Source: Phorcus lineatus (Eukaryota > Mollusca > Gastropoda > Trochida > Trochidae). Taken from it: a DNA stretch of 64,000 nt. Both the position numbers and the translations under genes were made by a program. Below, in pieces: positions 37,816 through 50,320 of this stretch (the first letter of the stretch is position 1; each line of letters begins with the position of its first letter). The stretch lies in assembly GCA_921293015.1 (NCBI GenBank), contig OV121088.1, positions 8,369,882 to 8,433,881 of the forward strand, given 5' to 3'. The notes below the pieces were generated by a model. It saw only the letters and a list, made by a program, of their open reading frames with translations, had not been told where the DNA came from and did no database searches.

Positions 37816-40052
37816 GTGAGTACCGTACAATTCTTGTTCCCTTTGGACCCGCAGACACATTTTCATGTCTTTTACTTCATCACGATTCCGTTTTGATCAA
37901 GCAAACATGTCGACTATGATCCACTAATGTTCCAAACACCGCCCAAACTTCTAGCTTGCAGGAACGATGGCTGGTCCATGTGCTATCTATCTCGTCACTT
38001 CCAATCAGAGTAGATCAAGGCACACATGGGGTGGAGACACCGTTACCTGCACACGAAGCTGGTCCGGCTTCACTCAAGCCTATAGGTTCCAGCTTAATCA
38101 CCCCCCATTAATTACCGGTAATCTCGGTCTCGGCTTGTGCATGCACTCAGTGACTCGAGATGTTTCAGGAATGTGTGAAGCTTCTGCAGAGACAAAACAT
38201 ACCTCATTCAAAGTTTCAAAATATCTCTTTTACGCTTTATCAAATATTTCATTCACTAATATTAGATATTTATCATTTACAACAATATGATACATAAATT
38301 TTGAACTTAATAATTTAAAAGATGTTTCCTTGTAACTCGGGTGTGTTTTTCCAAAATCTAAACAAAGAAAGTTTTCAAGCTTCACCGTAATTTGTAATCT
38401 TAAGTCTTAACAAAAATGTCTTTCTGTTGCTAAAAAATAACAATCCTTGACTGCCCTGTAAACTTGACATCTGCTTTGGAATAATCTAATTCATTTGAAT
38501 ATTCGAAAGAAATCTACCTTGATTGATTACATTACTTAAGAGGCCAATCAAGGTTTGATTCAGGTAAATTAGATTGCAATAGATAAACAGTAATTGCAGA
38601 AGATGTGTGTGTATATATTATATATGTATTTATATATATGTGTATACCCCACTCAACATCATTCACTATATATATGAATACCTGTGTCTAGTTATACCAA
38701 CGTATATCTATCTATATCTACCTATTCTGCATGACCTGTGGTTGAGTGCAAGATAGTGCACACGCTGATCTTTACTTAGTACATTGGTATTGCAGGTTGT
38801 TGCATCTATTTGTAATGTGGAACTAATTTCCTTCTATCTTTTTCTAAAATGATAAAGATTTTTCTGTTGAAATTTCATGTAGTTTATTTTATAAAAGTGA
38901 CTAAGATAAGTTGCTATGTATTTAAGGAAATATTTAATAAAAAAGAAAATTGACTTTAGGATTTTTATGCAGATACAAACATTTGGAATAGGTTTTGTTT
39001 AAATGGTATTCTCTTGTAGGCTTTTCTGTTTCTTTTTGAAGTTTTGAGTTATTTAGACTTGAAATTATGTTTTTCAATGTTTGCAATAACTTTTGATAAA
39101 AAAATCTTAAGCATTTTCAACATGAAGGTTTTTGTGTGTCTCGAATGATGAAGATGACAAAAGTAAGATTCACACCTGAGATTGAACAGTATTTCTTTCT
39201 TAAAATGTTTTTTTCTCTCTTTTTCATTCCAAATGTTGATTAATCATCAAAGATATACATGTTCTTTGATGTGCAGTTCTGCATGCAAAGGGCTTCTGAG
39301 GGTATAGTGTTGCATTCAACTGGGAAGATTATATTTACAACAATTTACAAGCGAAGTCATTTACAACTTCTTCACATGGCTTATCAACAAAGTCCCCCTT
39401 TTTTAAGCTCAGATATTTTCAGCTTTCCAGTTAAATCTTTGAAATATCCATTTAATCACCTTTGAAGGTTTTCAATTTTAGAAAAACGGCATGGGTGCTT
39501 TTAGGAGATTCCTCTGCTTGCAAAACTAGTACACTGTTGGAAATTCTCGAAACATCCTTAAAAGCAATTTTCTGTAAAAAAAGCGCTGCTATATTTAGGA
39601 ACGCTAATGCTGTTTAAATTGCCAGTATGTATGCAGAAGAACTTGGTGTTGTTCGGTTCTATCCTGTTTTATTTATCTATTGAGCAAACTTGTCTTTATG
39701 ATTTGCTTATTTGTTGTTCACTATTTAGAACAATACTTACACTCTTTTAAATCAATGACACTTTAAGAAAAAAAAAATTCTTTCTTTCCTGGTTTAATCA
39801 TTTCCAAAAGTCAGTTTTGTTAAAAACATTATTCACAGATCACAGCCGATTTTAATAATATTCAACAATCAATGTTTTATTGCTTTATTAAAAATCTGTC
39901 TTGGTACTAGAGATGCCTTTCTCAAATTTTTATTAGAATTTGTACATGAAGATTTTCAAGAGTTTCCAAATGAATCACCAAAGCCAAAACTTATCCACCT
40001 GTAAAGAAAATGTAGATTTAACAAGCAGATTTATATTTCTGTTTATCTGAGG

Positions 40053-40315
40053 CACATATTTGAGAATCGAAATAAAAGTTTTTAATTTGTTAAATAAACA
40101 AAATTCATAGTTTCATTGTTTTAAAAATTAAAAGTTGATTTTACAGCATCCCTGTGTCCGAATGTTCTCAAAAATGATATAGTCCATATTTAAGAATCGA
40201 GATAAAAGTTTTTAATTAATTAAATAAAGAATATTCATAGTTTCATTGTATGAAAAATTAAACATTGATTTTTAAGCAACCCTATGTCCGAATGTTCTCA
40301 AAAATGATATAGTCA
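40053..40315. repeat. Tandem duplication, ~131-bp unit, two copies
   Basis: CATATTTGAGAATCGAAATA and CATATTTAAGAATCGAGATA begin the two copies. Both end with CCGAATGTTCTCAAAAATGA and TATAGTC. They are collinear with scattered substitutions and small indels. Confidence 0.9.
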
Positions 40316-41763
40316 TAATGGAGCCCTCGTGAAGATATCATACTGTTTGTGGTACAACTGATAACATTTGAGTGTTTACACAACCTGGATGATAGAGAGA
40401 AGAAGATATGATGCTTGGAAACTGACTCCACCATACCCAAAACTTATCATGCTGTTCAGAAATAAAAAATCATGTCCTGCAACAAAATTTGAAATAAAAT
40501 GTTTCACATGCGATAAAATAAAATATGATTTAATCCTGGAAATATGACAACATGACTATAGTTTTTAATGTGAGTTCCTAAGTATTTATTGAATTATGCA
40601 TACAGTTCAATCTGAAACTAAGATAAAATGATGGTAGATTGTCGATACAATTTAATCATAATGATAAAAAAAAAAAAACTATTGTCAGTAATTTGAATTT
40701 TAAGATTTTCGGCAAGTTGATTATGGAGGAAGGACAATACAACTATAGTCCTTGATGAAAGTTCTTACGCATTTATTTCATTATTGATAATTTTTTTCCC
40801 TTTTGATTTGACATCATACCTATAATTTGAGTTTCTAAGTATTTAGTTCATAACATGCACTTTTGAGTCACAAATTTACAACAATCACAACTCATTAACA
40901 TACAAAAAGCAAGGATACTTTATGGATTACCAACTTCTTCATTTTTCGCTTATAAAGATGTTCTCCCTTAAAATAGCCTTTTCTTCCACATATACTACCA
41001 AAATCTAGTAATCAGTTAATTTGGTCGTTAATTAAATTATAAAGGATTGGCACGATCTAGAAAGTTATGGAGTACAATGACATGGTTTTCGGATAATTTT
41101 GTCATTTTAAAATTCCCTCATTGAATATTGGTTTGTACAGTGTATTTACCTCATAGGGTCATTAACAACTCATTAAGCAACCCGATTGTCTGTAGTCAAA
41201 GCTGAAATTATCATGTAAATTGCATGTGGCCATTTTATGGTGAGCACCTTTTAAAGAGTTGGGTTACGGAAATTAATCAGGAGAGCTTGATCAAACTTGA
41301 TATCTTCAGAAAAGAACTTTCCATAGATCAAATAAAATCTCTTGAAAAACGACACCCATAAAGGATGTTCAGAATATTATAGGATTATATAAATACGAAG
41401 ATTAAGGGTTAAAATCACCCTGTAAAAGATGACTCATTAAACTTTTGATGTCTCCCAAGTTTCATAGCTCAGTACACACATCAATGTATCTTTTGTTCCA
41501 CTTGTTGGAAATGTTAGTTTCTGTGTTAAGTTATAAATATTTCTTGTAGAAAAAAACTTTTCTTTTGTGTCTATGGCATTGAAAGATAATTCTCACAGGT
41601 CATGTGTCACAAACACAAACGTCATCCCTAATCAATTAATGAAACAATGTTTAATGTTTCAAAAGTGAGAAATATAAAGGCAGCACTAACAATACTTGAC
41701 TTAAGTGTCCCTTAGGAATCATTAAATGACTTTTTAAAAAGAAATTGTTTACACTGAAGACAT

Positions 41764-41777
41764 GTTTCCATGGCAAC
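41764..41777. promoter_or_regulatory. RFX X-box match
   Basis: GTTTCCATGGCAAC satisfies the RFX X-box consensus GTHNYYATRRNAAC at all 14 positions. RFX proteins bind this motif in promoters and enhancers, classically of ciliary genes. It lies inside the presumed intron. Occupancy is not demonstrated. Confidence 0.4.
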
Positions 41778-44255
41778 AAATTAAAAAAAAGATTTTTTGT
41801 AGTTTAAAAACACATACATGTGTTGTGTATTTGAAAGTTCCACCACAGTAATCACAGTCAGTAACTTTTGTTTTTAACCATTAAGAATTATCTCTGAAAT
41901 CCTTTTTTTAAGACTTTCATTCTTTGTTACTTCCTAAGCAGTAAGCAGTATTAAAAAATGTGTATCATTATTGATGCAGACATGTTAATTGTTTAAAATG
42001 TTGAATGTCAGCAAAAGTGTTAACATATTTCAGCACTTCATGTCATTTCCTGCTCAATTTAGATCAAGTAAAACATTCTCAAGTTTCTATCAAGAAACTT
42101 TGAATGTCTTTTCAAAATAATTCTTAGTGAAATGCTCATGGTATTCATTGATCGTAAAACACGAAAAAGAGCAACGTTTGAATGGGTTCTTGGACAAATT
42201 GAAATTTAAGAATTGCATGTCTAATGTGATGATTGAAAGATGGCGGGTCTTTCACAATATTCCCTGTCTCGCCAAGCATGAAAATGTTCACTTGTGGAAT
42301 AGGGTGAAAACCCCTTTGAAGGTTTATGGCGGCTTGTGGGTCTCCCATTGGTTGTGCTTGACCCCAGCGAGAGCTGCACAGGTCCGGAACATAGGCTTCT
42401 GTGTGCTTACTTGTTAGCAATAGAATTTTAAAATTGCCATTTACGAGTCTCCATTCCCTGCTCGTTTACTGTGTAGAGAGTGGCAACTTCTTTTGAAAAT
42501 GTTCAACAATGTCACTTTTTAACGAGTTTATTTTGCCGGGTGATGTAGTAAGGCCAGTAAAAGAGATTTCTCTGGTCGTTAGCATCTCATAATTAGCTTC
42601 AACCAAATAGAAAATTAATCTGATGTGATACAAATGCAATAAAATTTTGACTATAAATAAGCAAGGAGAGAGAAGGTCTCCCTGCCGAAGTCCTAATTAT
42701 TTAATTTTTTCCCCTCCATTCTTTGTATGATGTTGTTAATCACTTGCAAATGGTGATTCATGCCATCGTAAATCATAATAATGATACTGATAATAATACA
42801 TGATTTGTAATACTGATTTTCCCCTTCCTCCCAAACACCTGGCTGTGGCAGGCTTTTGTGTCCAGGTCCCATTTACCTTGTATATGTTATATCTTACATT
42901 CATCTCCATACAGCTGCTTTACATATTTTAAATCTCTACAATAAGGAACATTGGGAAACACATGTTCAGCCTGGGGTAGGGTTTTTATATATTGAAAATT
43001 TTTTCTATTCAGAAAAAAAAATCTTCCCTTACCGAAAGTTCAAAGTGTATGATATGATACTTTTAGGTCATTTCTTACAATATAATTGTGCACTGTCATT
43101 CTCTGATAAGGGAAATTAAATACTACGTAATGATGTAGATTGTATACAAGTAATTTAAGTGTAGGAAATTTGAATTATATTACAAAAGTATTTCTAACAC
43201 CTGATTAAATGAATACTATGTTGATAAGTTAGTAAATATTTGAATTATAGTGATAGGTAATTTTGACAAATGAATTAAAATGAAAATATCTTTCTTCCAT
43301 GTAAACCTATCAATGTTTTAAGGCTAGGCAAATGTTCCACTTTTCCGTGACATCTTGCAGTTGATGAATGTTATGAGGTGAAAAAGGTGTTAGCCTAGCC
43401 CATATTCACCAAGTGATTGGTGAGTATAGCAGGAGCGGATACGATACACACGATAGTCTCCAAGCTGTTGTAAATGATCTACAGTGTGTTACACTCCAAC
43501 ACATTGTTTCCACCTATCGGAGGCATGTGAAACCAGCCAGCTTCAATACTGCTAATATTGATTGCAACATTCCACGTATTGAAAATCATTCCCACTTTTA
43601 TATCCACCGCATCAAGTAATAATATATATTGCTCCTAGCACTTGACCTGTGGAATAAAGAAATGAAAAATCTTTCTGCTAGTCGAGTAGAGTATTTTTTT
43701 TTTATTCACATCTCTTCATATTGAATTTTTTCTCTGATTTTGATCAGCTGTGCTTACGTAGAAATGCGAAAAAAATAACTTTTCATCTCATAAACCTTTA
43801 AGCCTTAGAGTTTGTGGTATTAAAAACAAAAAGTCTTTAACATTATACTACAGCTGAATCTTTCATAGGTATACTGTGCACCCCAGGGAGAAGAAAAGAA
43901 GGTGTTTAGTTATTCATTAAGCCAGGTAACATTATCAACATTATGCAGTGTCATTGTGGTTGTAGGTCAGTTGATGAAAGTAAATAATCACTATGAATGC
44001 TATCAATTTATCACTTTGATTTATATTCCTATCAACTATTGATAATTTTTACTGACATTTCTGACTGAGATAGTTATCTTATTTCATTTTCGAAAAAGGC
44101 ACTCTGAAGTTTTAAAACAGTATATATTACATTTATATCTGTATCACAAATAATTAAGTAATTATTTCCAGGTATATCCTAACTAATAAAGCTAAGGCAA
44201 CTGCACCATGCCCAGAAGTAAACTATGAGCTGCAGTGATGTCAAGTCTTAGTCTT

Positions 44256-44678
44256 CTTGTACCCACCCACCTGTACCCACATTATTCTTGTACCCATCCA
44301 CCTGTACCCACATTAGTCTTGTACCCATCCACCTGTACCCACATTAGTCTTGTACCCACCCACCTGTACCCACATTTTTCTTGTACCCACCCACCTGTTC
44401 CCACATTATTCTTGTATCCACCCACCTGTACCCACATTTTTCTTGTACCCACCCACCTGTTCCCACATTATTCTTGTATACACCCACCTGTACCCACATT
44501 AGTCTTGTACCCACCCACCTGTACCCACATTTTTCTTGTACCCACCCACCTGTTCCCACATTATTCTTGTATCCACCCACCTGTACCCACATTAGTCTTG
44601 TACCCACCCATCCGTACCCACATTATTCTTGTACCCACCCACCCGTACCCACATTAGTCTTGTACCCACCCAACTGTA
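44256..44678. repeat. 31-bp minisatellite, 14 units
   Basis: Units start every 31 bp from 44256 to 44659: CTTGTACCCACCCACCTGTA followed by CCCACATTAGT, with variants ATTATT, ATTTTT and TGTTCC. Variants alternate non-randomly: the pair ATTTTT then TGTTCC...ATTATT occurs three times, a higher-order pattern. Because 31 is not a multiple of three, the overlapping ORFs on both strands are by-products. Confidence 0.95.
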
Positions 44679-45219
44679 GGGTGAAGCAGATAAGAGAGTG
44701 ATACAAGATTAGGATCAAGATAATCAGCCAATCAAAGAGCTTGTAGGACTTTATAAACATATATGAACATTTGCATTATAATAGTCAAAACTGAACACTG
44801 GATAAGTGTCGCTAACAAAAGAGCTGAAATCTGTATGAATGCTCTTATAAATATCTATTTTCCACTGACATAATTTAGCTTCTTATCACAGTGAAGAAAT
44901 TGGTTTCAAATGCAGATTTTATTTTTATTTATGAATCACATTTTTGTGTCCATCTGTATTCAACTATCATATTTCAGTGCCATTTAAGACTATACTTATG
45001 TCTGTAATCATATCTTTTTATTAATGTATTAACCATTCATCAGACCTTAATTCCTTCAAGCATCCATCTCTGAAATTGAATCACCTGTCATTTGACATCT
45101 TGCATATTAAGTGTCAAAATTCAAGATAGAAATTATTTTCCAAATCTTTGTAGACATCTATATCTATATTTATTGTTCAGGGATTTGAAGTGGCCATTGA
45201 ATTAGTTTTAGAGTCGTTG

Positions 45220-46075
45220 ACATGTTGTTTAGAAACAAAGCAAGTAATTTATTGCTGTAGGTGACTTGCTGTACAGCTCTACTAGAGATTGGCTGGTAAT
45301 TGGGAATTATCTACTCTATTTCAACAGCCGGAATGAGAGCGAGATTGTTAATAGTTTTTCCCTCACTTGTTGAAGGTTGCCGCTAAACAAAAGGAAATCT
45401 CCACAAAGTTAATCGTTATTAATCCCTTTGGGTCATCTTTAATTACTTCTTGTTGATATTTTAATGAATATCCAAGCAAATTGACATGTAAGTTGGCCAT
45501 GCTGAATAGGAATGTTTTTAATCCTATATGAAGCTGTGAATTGCAGATTTGAGGTTTATGCAGTTTATTTTCTTCCTTGGTTCATGTATTTGTACGCCAG
45601 TAAATTTCAGATCAATGAAGGAAATGAAAATTAACGGTGTCAGCTGATGTCTTAATTAGCACACTATTTCAGTTAGCTCTGACATGTTGAATTTGTATTC
45701 ATGATTTTCATAGCTCTACCAAGACTACGTGAAATCTTTCATTCAGGAAGAATGTGACAAAATGTTAACAAGTAGAGTGTTAATTAACTTAGCTCAAGGA
45801 CACAGATAGCAACTGGGGAAAAAGACGATGACATTTGCATAGTTGATTGGTGCATGCTAATTACACGATGCTGTGTTCGACACAAACCAGAGCTGTAATT
45901 ACTCCGCTGATCGTAGGTTTGAACATTCAAGATACAGCGAGGCCTGATAGCGTAACCACATGACTGTGGTGCATGCTGGGTAACTTCAAAGCATTCTTGG
46001 CAGAGCGATACAAAGAGGTATGGAATTAATGAAGCATGACCACTTACACACATACACATGCACACGCACTGAGTC
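45220..46075. promoter_or_regulatory. Possible enhancer cluster in the presumed intron
   Basis: Non-repetitive and comparatively complex sequence with many homeodomain- and POU-like words: TTAATCGTTATTAATCC near 45411, CTTAATTAGC near 45651, GTTAATTAAC near 45779, ATTTGCAT at about 45834 (octamer core), GCTAATTACAC near 45857 and GTAATTACTCC near 45895. No coding frame is convincing. Regulatory function is inference from site density. Confidence 0.25.
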
Positions 46076-46294
46076 ACAGATTTATGGTTTGTTTAAGCAA
46101 GAAATATATGTATTCTAACGTTTGTTAATCAAGATGGCGTACATTATGTACACATGTGTGTAAATTGTCACACACAATTGCACACATGCATACACATGCA
46201 TACAATGTTAATCAAGCTATCAAGATAACATTAGGTATACATGTATGTAAATTGTTACATACATGCATACATATGCATAAGTATTCTCTCATTC

Positions 46295-46515
46295 AAAGAA
46301 TACATGATATACATAGGAATTCAAATACATGTGTGTAAATATTAAAAAAAGTCATGTTTGATTAAAAGACATACATATATTCATTCAAAGGATTAAAAGT
46401 ATAAAAAATTACATGATATACATAGGCATTCAAATACATATGTGTAAATATTTAAAAAAAGTCATGTTTTATTAAAATATGTATATATATTTATTCAAAG
46501 GATTAAAAGTAAACA
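46295..46515. repeat. Tandem duplication of ~110 bp
   Basis: ACATGATATACATAGG(A/C)ATTC, AAATACATGTGTGTAAATAT, AAAAAAGTCATGTTT and ATTCAAAGGATTAAAAGTA occur twice in the same order. Flanked by ACACATGCATAC-rich DNA from 46150. Confidence 0.85.
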
Positions 46516-46675
46516 TGATTGACATCCATAAGTTATGGTATCCTATTGACATGTAAGTAATACACATAATCAATTATATAAGTGTACATATATATATGCA
46601 TATGCAAATTTGATTTTTAATGCTCAGATGAATACATCAAGCCAGTGCATAAAGAGATGTAGGTATGTGTAATTC

Positions 46676-46710
46676 TCCAACAATTGTCTAACAATTGTCC
46701 AACAATTGTA
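46676..46710. repeat. CCAACAATTGT repeat, 3 copies
   Basis: Three consecutive copies of (C/T)(C/T)AACAATTGT, each holding the dyad CAATTG. Confidence 0.85.
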
Positions 46711-47519
46711 ATGTTTTGGCCCTATTTCAGTATGTTCTGTGTGAGTGTATAGTTTATTGAAAGTGAAAAACTTTAAACGTCTTTAATTTTCAAGTTAAGA
46801 CTAGTTTAGATTTTTACCTTTTTCACACTTTTTTTAATGAATACCATTGTGACTCCGATGAGTGGTTTCAGGTATATAGTGATGGTGTATTTACAGGCTG
46901 TTGTTAGTGTAAGACTAGCACGAAATGCTTATAATCACAGACAGAAGCTTGTAGTGTAGTAGAAACCTGCTTCAAATGGAGTACATAATATGTAGGTATT
47001 AAACCAACCTTTTGTGAAGCATGTCAGAGATGACCTAAACTGATTATAACTCCTTCAAAGACCAGTTTCAATTCCATTAGAAATTCCATTAGCTGGGTAT
47101 GACAATCACACGCTTTGAAAGGAAGAAAAAAAATCCACTTTTGCATAATTGTACCGACAGACCCTAATATCATCCCCTATTGTTATGCGGAATGTTGAAG
47201 TCCCCTATACTTGAGAGAGGCTCGCACTTGGAGAGGAACAATACCTTGGAGATGTCCAACAATGCCATGTTTATCCAAAATTTTAGGTTTTAGGGTGAAC
47301 TGTTTGTGTAGAGAGTTATGTGCCACCCGAGAGGGCTGTTTGGAGCTCGGATTACGAGGCAGGCCCACGACTTGCCCCTACAGATAGTGTCAGATTCTTC
47401 CAACGCTTTGTTAGGTAGCTCTGATATATATACTGGAGTAATGTGGATGTAGACTTTATCTAGGATCTCGGGATGCACTCACTTTGGGGTCAGCGTGTGT
47501 GGCGAACGGAGTCAGCTTC

Positions 47520-49590
47520 ATCTGATGAGCAAAGAGTTGATAAGCTTCTCACCATGCCACTCTGCTTAGAAGAAATTTCTTTAATGTTTGTAGTTTAGCT
47601 GTTCAATTGTGGTTAAAATACTTATCAGTATTCGCCATTTCCATGTTGTTCAAAGTGTTTATTTGATTATGGTTTAACAATTATCCATTCACAAGTCTAT
47701 TTGGTGTTATTTTCAAACTTCTTAAAGTTATTCAAAGATATTATCGACGAATCAGTATATGTTCTTACAGGTTATCAGCTTTCCCACACGTCTGCTGTAC
47801 CACCCATTATTAACCATATCAAAAGCTCTCAACAAAGGGGAGATAACTGCCACACAGAGATGAAGTTATCAGCCCACAAATAATGGATGGGAGAAGATAC
47901 GACTTGATAAAATATCAAAAAGCATTATTCCTAAAAGTCACTTTTATATACATATTTAAATGGAGTCTCAGAGAAATGACAACATATGGTTCATCCTAAA
48001 TCTAGACTTGCTAAGAATTTTTTTTTCGGGTAAAGGTGAATTTATTCTTTAAAAATGATAAGCTAGTCACTGGGTGAAACGATTATCAACTGAACAGGCT
48101 AAGAGTAAAGAGAGAGAGAGGAGATAACAGAGTCCTCTAGCAAAGCTTTCCTCGTCAGGGCCTTTCTTCTACTTGTCTTGCCCAGGAACAATATCAGGAC
48201 GTTTTCTTGCGGAGGCAGGAGGAACAAGTGATATCAGACACCAGGAGCATGTTTTATCACACGGAGAGGGGATTTCACTAGGGACCTATCAGGGGATATA
48301 TCCTGGCAAATTGTGGAGTCCATTCTCAACTGAGTAGATTGCATGACAGAGGCAACAAAGTTTTTAAATCTCAGATTTTGCATCACAATGGATCTACTGT
48401 TAGGCTAGGAGGTGCCATGGAGGCACTTGCAGCACGTCTTCAAAAAATCTGTCCATGTTCACCTAGCTATCATCCACCTGTTTATCTGCAAGTAATTGCA
48501 TTTTCTTCTTCACCCATACAAATATGCTGTGGCATATCCTGGAGTTTTCTGAAGGGGTGGGTGGTGGGTTCACCCTACTAGAAGAAGGGTTAATCCCAAG
48601 AAACCCCCTCCTCAGATCCACCATTGTAATGGTTGTGAAAGAGATAGGTAACTGACGCAGTGTTAGATTTACCTATACCGGACACAGGAAATGGTCTTGT
48701 GTAGATGGGCACAGGTGTGATTGATTTCACCGCAGATCCTTCATTCTACAATGATAATAGAGGAATTTCAGTAAATGATTATAAGTGGAATTGATTGCGA
48801 CCATTAAGACGCACTGACCATGGTCATATTGGTGTTATAATGAAGTGGGACGGAGTTTGTGAGGAGGAAATGGTGGCGAGAGTTAATGGTTGGATAATCT
48901 CATTTGTGCTGGTCCTAGTCTCCGCTATGTCTGATAGACCACGTAATGTTCTTGACGCGCTATCACTTTCAAAGTTTCCAACTTCATCTCTTATCTCTGG
49001 TGTCCGATATCTCGACAGTTTATTTCCTCTCTTATTGTTTGATTTGCAGTATTTATAGCTGGAAAATCAGTTTCCCAGATTTATTGAGAAAGACTGTCTT
49101 GATCCGGTGTTATGTGCAACGTGGGACTAGTTTATGGGTGTCTCGTATATTTCTTATATTTGTAGACTGAATGAATATGTATTAGCATATAGATATAAGC
49201 TTCAGAAGGTTTTAAAGGAATATGAATAAAAGACAGAAGCCTGGGCCAGTTTGGCTAAAAGCTGAGGGATAGATTGATTCTTTTTAAGTAATTGTTATTT
49301 CGGATGCATAAACGTTTCTTGAAATATGTTTACATAAACCAGTATCCGTTTCTTTGGCATGTTAAACTTGCAACCTTGGGAAAGACACTGAACCAAGCTT
49401 GCTAATCTTAAAATCTAGCATGGTTCACAATCGTGAAAAATGTCCTCACTTTGTTGAAAGTTTTACAATTTTGAGAAACAAAAACTATTTTCAACTTGTT
49501 TCAAGGGAGTCAAAAACTTTAAGGAGCAGCAAACCTCTCCTTGTCCCAAGAGTTCATCTTGATCTAGTTATTTTGTTTTAAGTCGCACTT
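47520..49590. other. Non-coding stretch with GC-richer patches
   Basis: No gene supported. Patches at 48100-48320 and 48795-49000 are GC-richer but lack framed splice sites. AACCCCCTCCTCAGATCCACC near 48601 may be a decayed end of the hAT-like MITE. Confidence 0.4.
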
Positions 49591-49630
49591 CCTGTGCGGA
49601 GTTGGTTAATCTGAAGGGATTAACATGATG

Positions 49631-50320
49631 AACTTGTTGTGTGAGGTAGGGTGACATGGAGGGGGGGATTGGGAATGAAGAGAGGGGTCAGGAGAGAGGG
49701 GGAAAGACAGGAAGGAGGGGGAAGGAGGGAAAGAATGGGGGATGATGGATGATCGAACATCATTTCAGAGAAGAATGTACGCTGCAAAAATATATGTTAT
49801 TTATTCAATTATAACAGTAAGGGACATTGAGGGGGAAAGAGAGGGGGTTGAGGAAGATGAGGGAGTGGAGGAAAGATGAGGGGGTGGAGGGAAGATAAGG
49901 GGGTGGAAGAAAGATAAGGGGGTGGAGGGAAGATGAAGGGGTGGAGGAAAATGAGGGGGTGGAGGAAAATGAGGGGGTGGAGGGAAGATGAGGGGGTGGA
50001 GGGAGATGAGGGGGTGGAGGAAAATGAGGGGGAATGGGGAGAGAATGTTTGGATTGAATTTGAACTACAGGAAATAAAAAGCTAGCCACCTTTCTTTATA
50101 CCTTTGAAACGTTTTGCTTAGTGATGTAAAGTTTTACTTTTTGACATGTTAAACTTGTTGAGTGAAACGGGGTGACATGGAGGGGTGGAGAAGCATGACA
50201 GGAAGGAAAGAGTCTGAATTGGGAGAAATTGTTTAGATTGACTGAACTTCAAGAAATATAGCTAGCCACTTTCTTTACTCCATTTTAACATTTTGGTTTG
50301 TGATGTAAGTTTTACTTTTG
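49631..50320. repeat. Duplicated segment flanking a G-rich array
   Basis: AACTTGTTGTGTGAGG...GGTGACATGGAGGGG (49631) recurs at 50153, and AGGAAATAAAAAGCTAGCC...GATGTAAAGTTTTAC (50069) recurs at about 50251-50314. The second copy lacks the central array, so it either predates the array's growth or lost it. Confidence 0.75.
49829..50040. repeat. Purine-rich ~20-bp minisatellite
   Basis: About eleven units of GATGAGGGGGTGGAGGGAA with small length changes. The + strand is almost pure purine with GGGGG and GG runs, so triplex or quadruplex structure is possible. Confidence 0.92.

Noticed and set aside
42127..42420. Overlapping 91-96-codon ORFs on both strands
   Set aside because: The open frames on both strands reflect a GC-richer patch. 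Neither has a motif or splice framing, and at most it is a conserved non-coding element.
43361..43419. Acceptor (TTGCAG) and donor (TTG|GTGAGT) framing a 59-bp exon
   Set aside because: All three frames have stops, the pyrimidine tract is poor, and there is no terminal start codon reaching the donor.
44256..44678. Regularly spaced repeats resembling a CRISPR array
   Set aside because: Units are contiguous with no unique spacers, the DNA is eukaryotic in character, and no cas gene is present.
44235..44701. ORFs of 87-140 codons on both strands
   Set aside because: They arise from the 31-bp repeat lacking stop codons in most frames.
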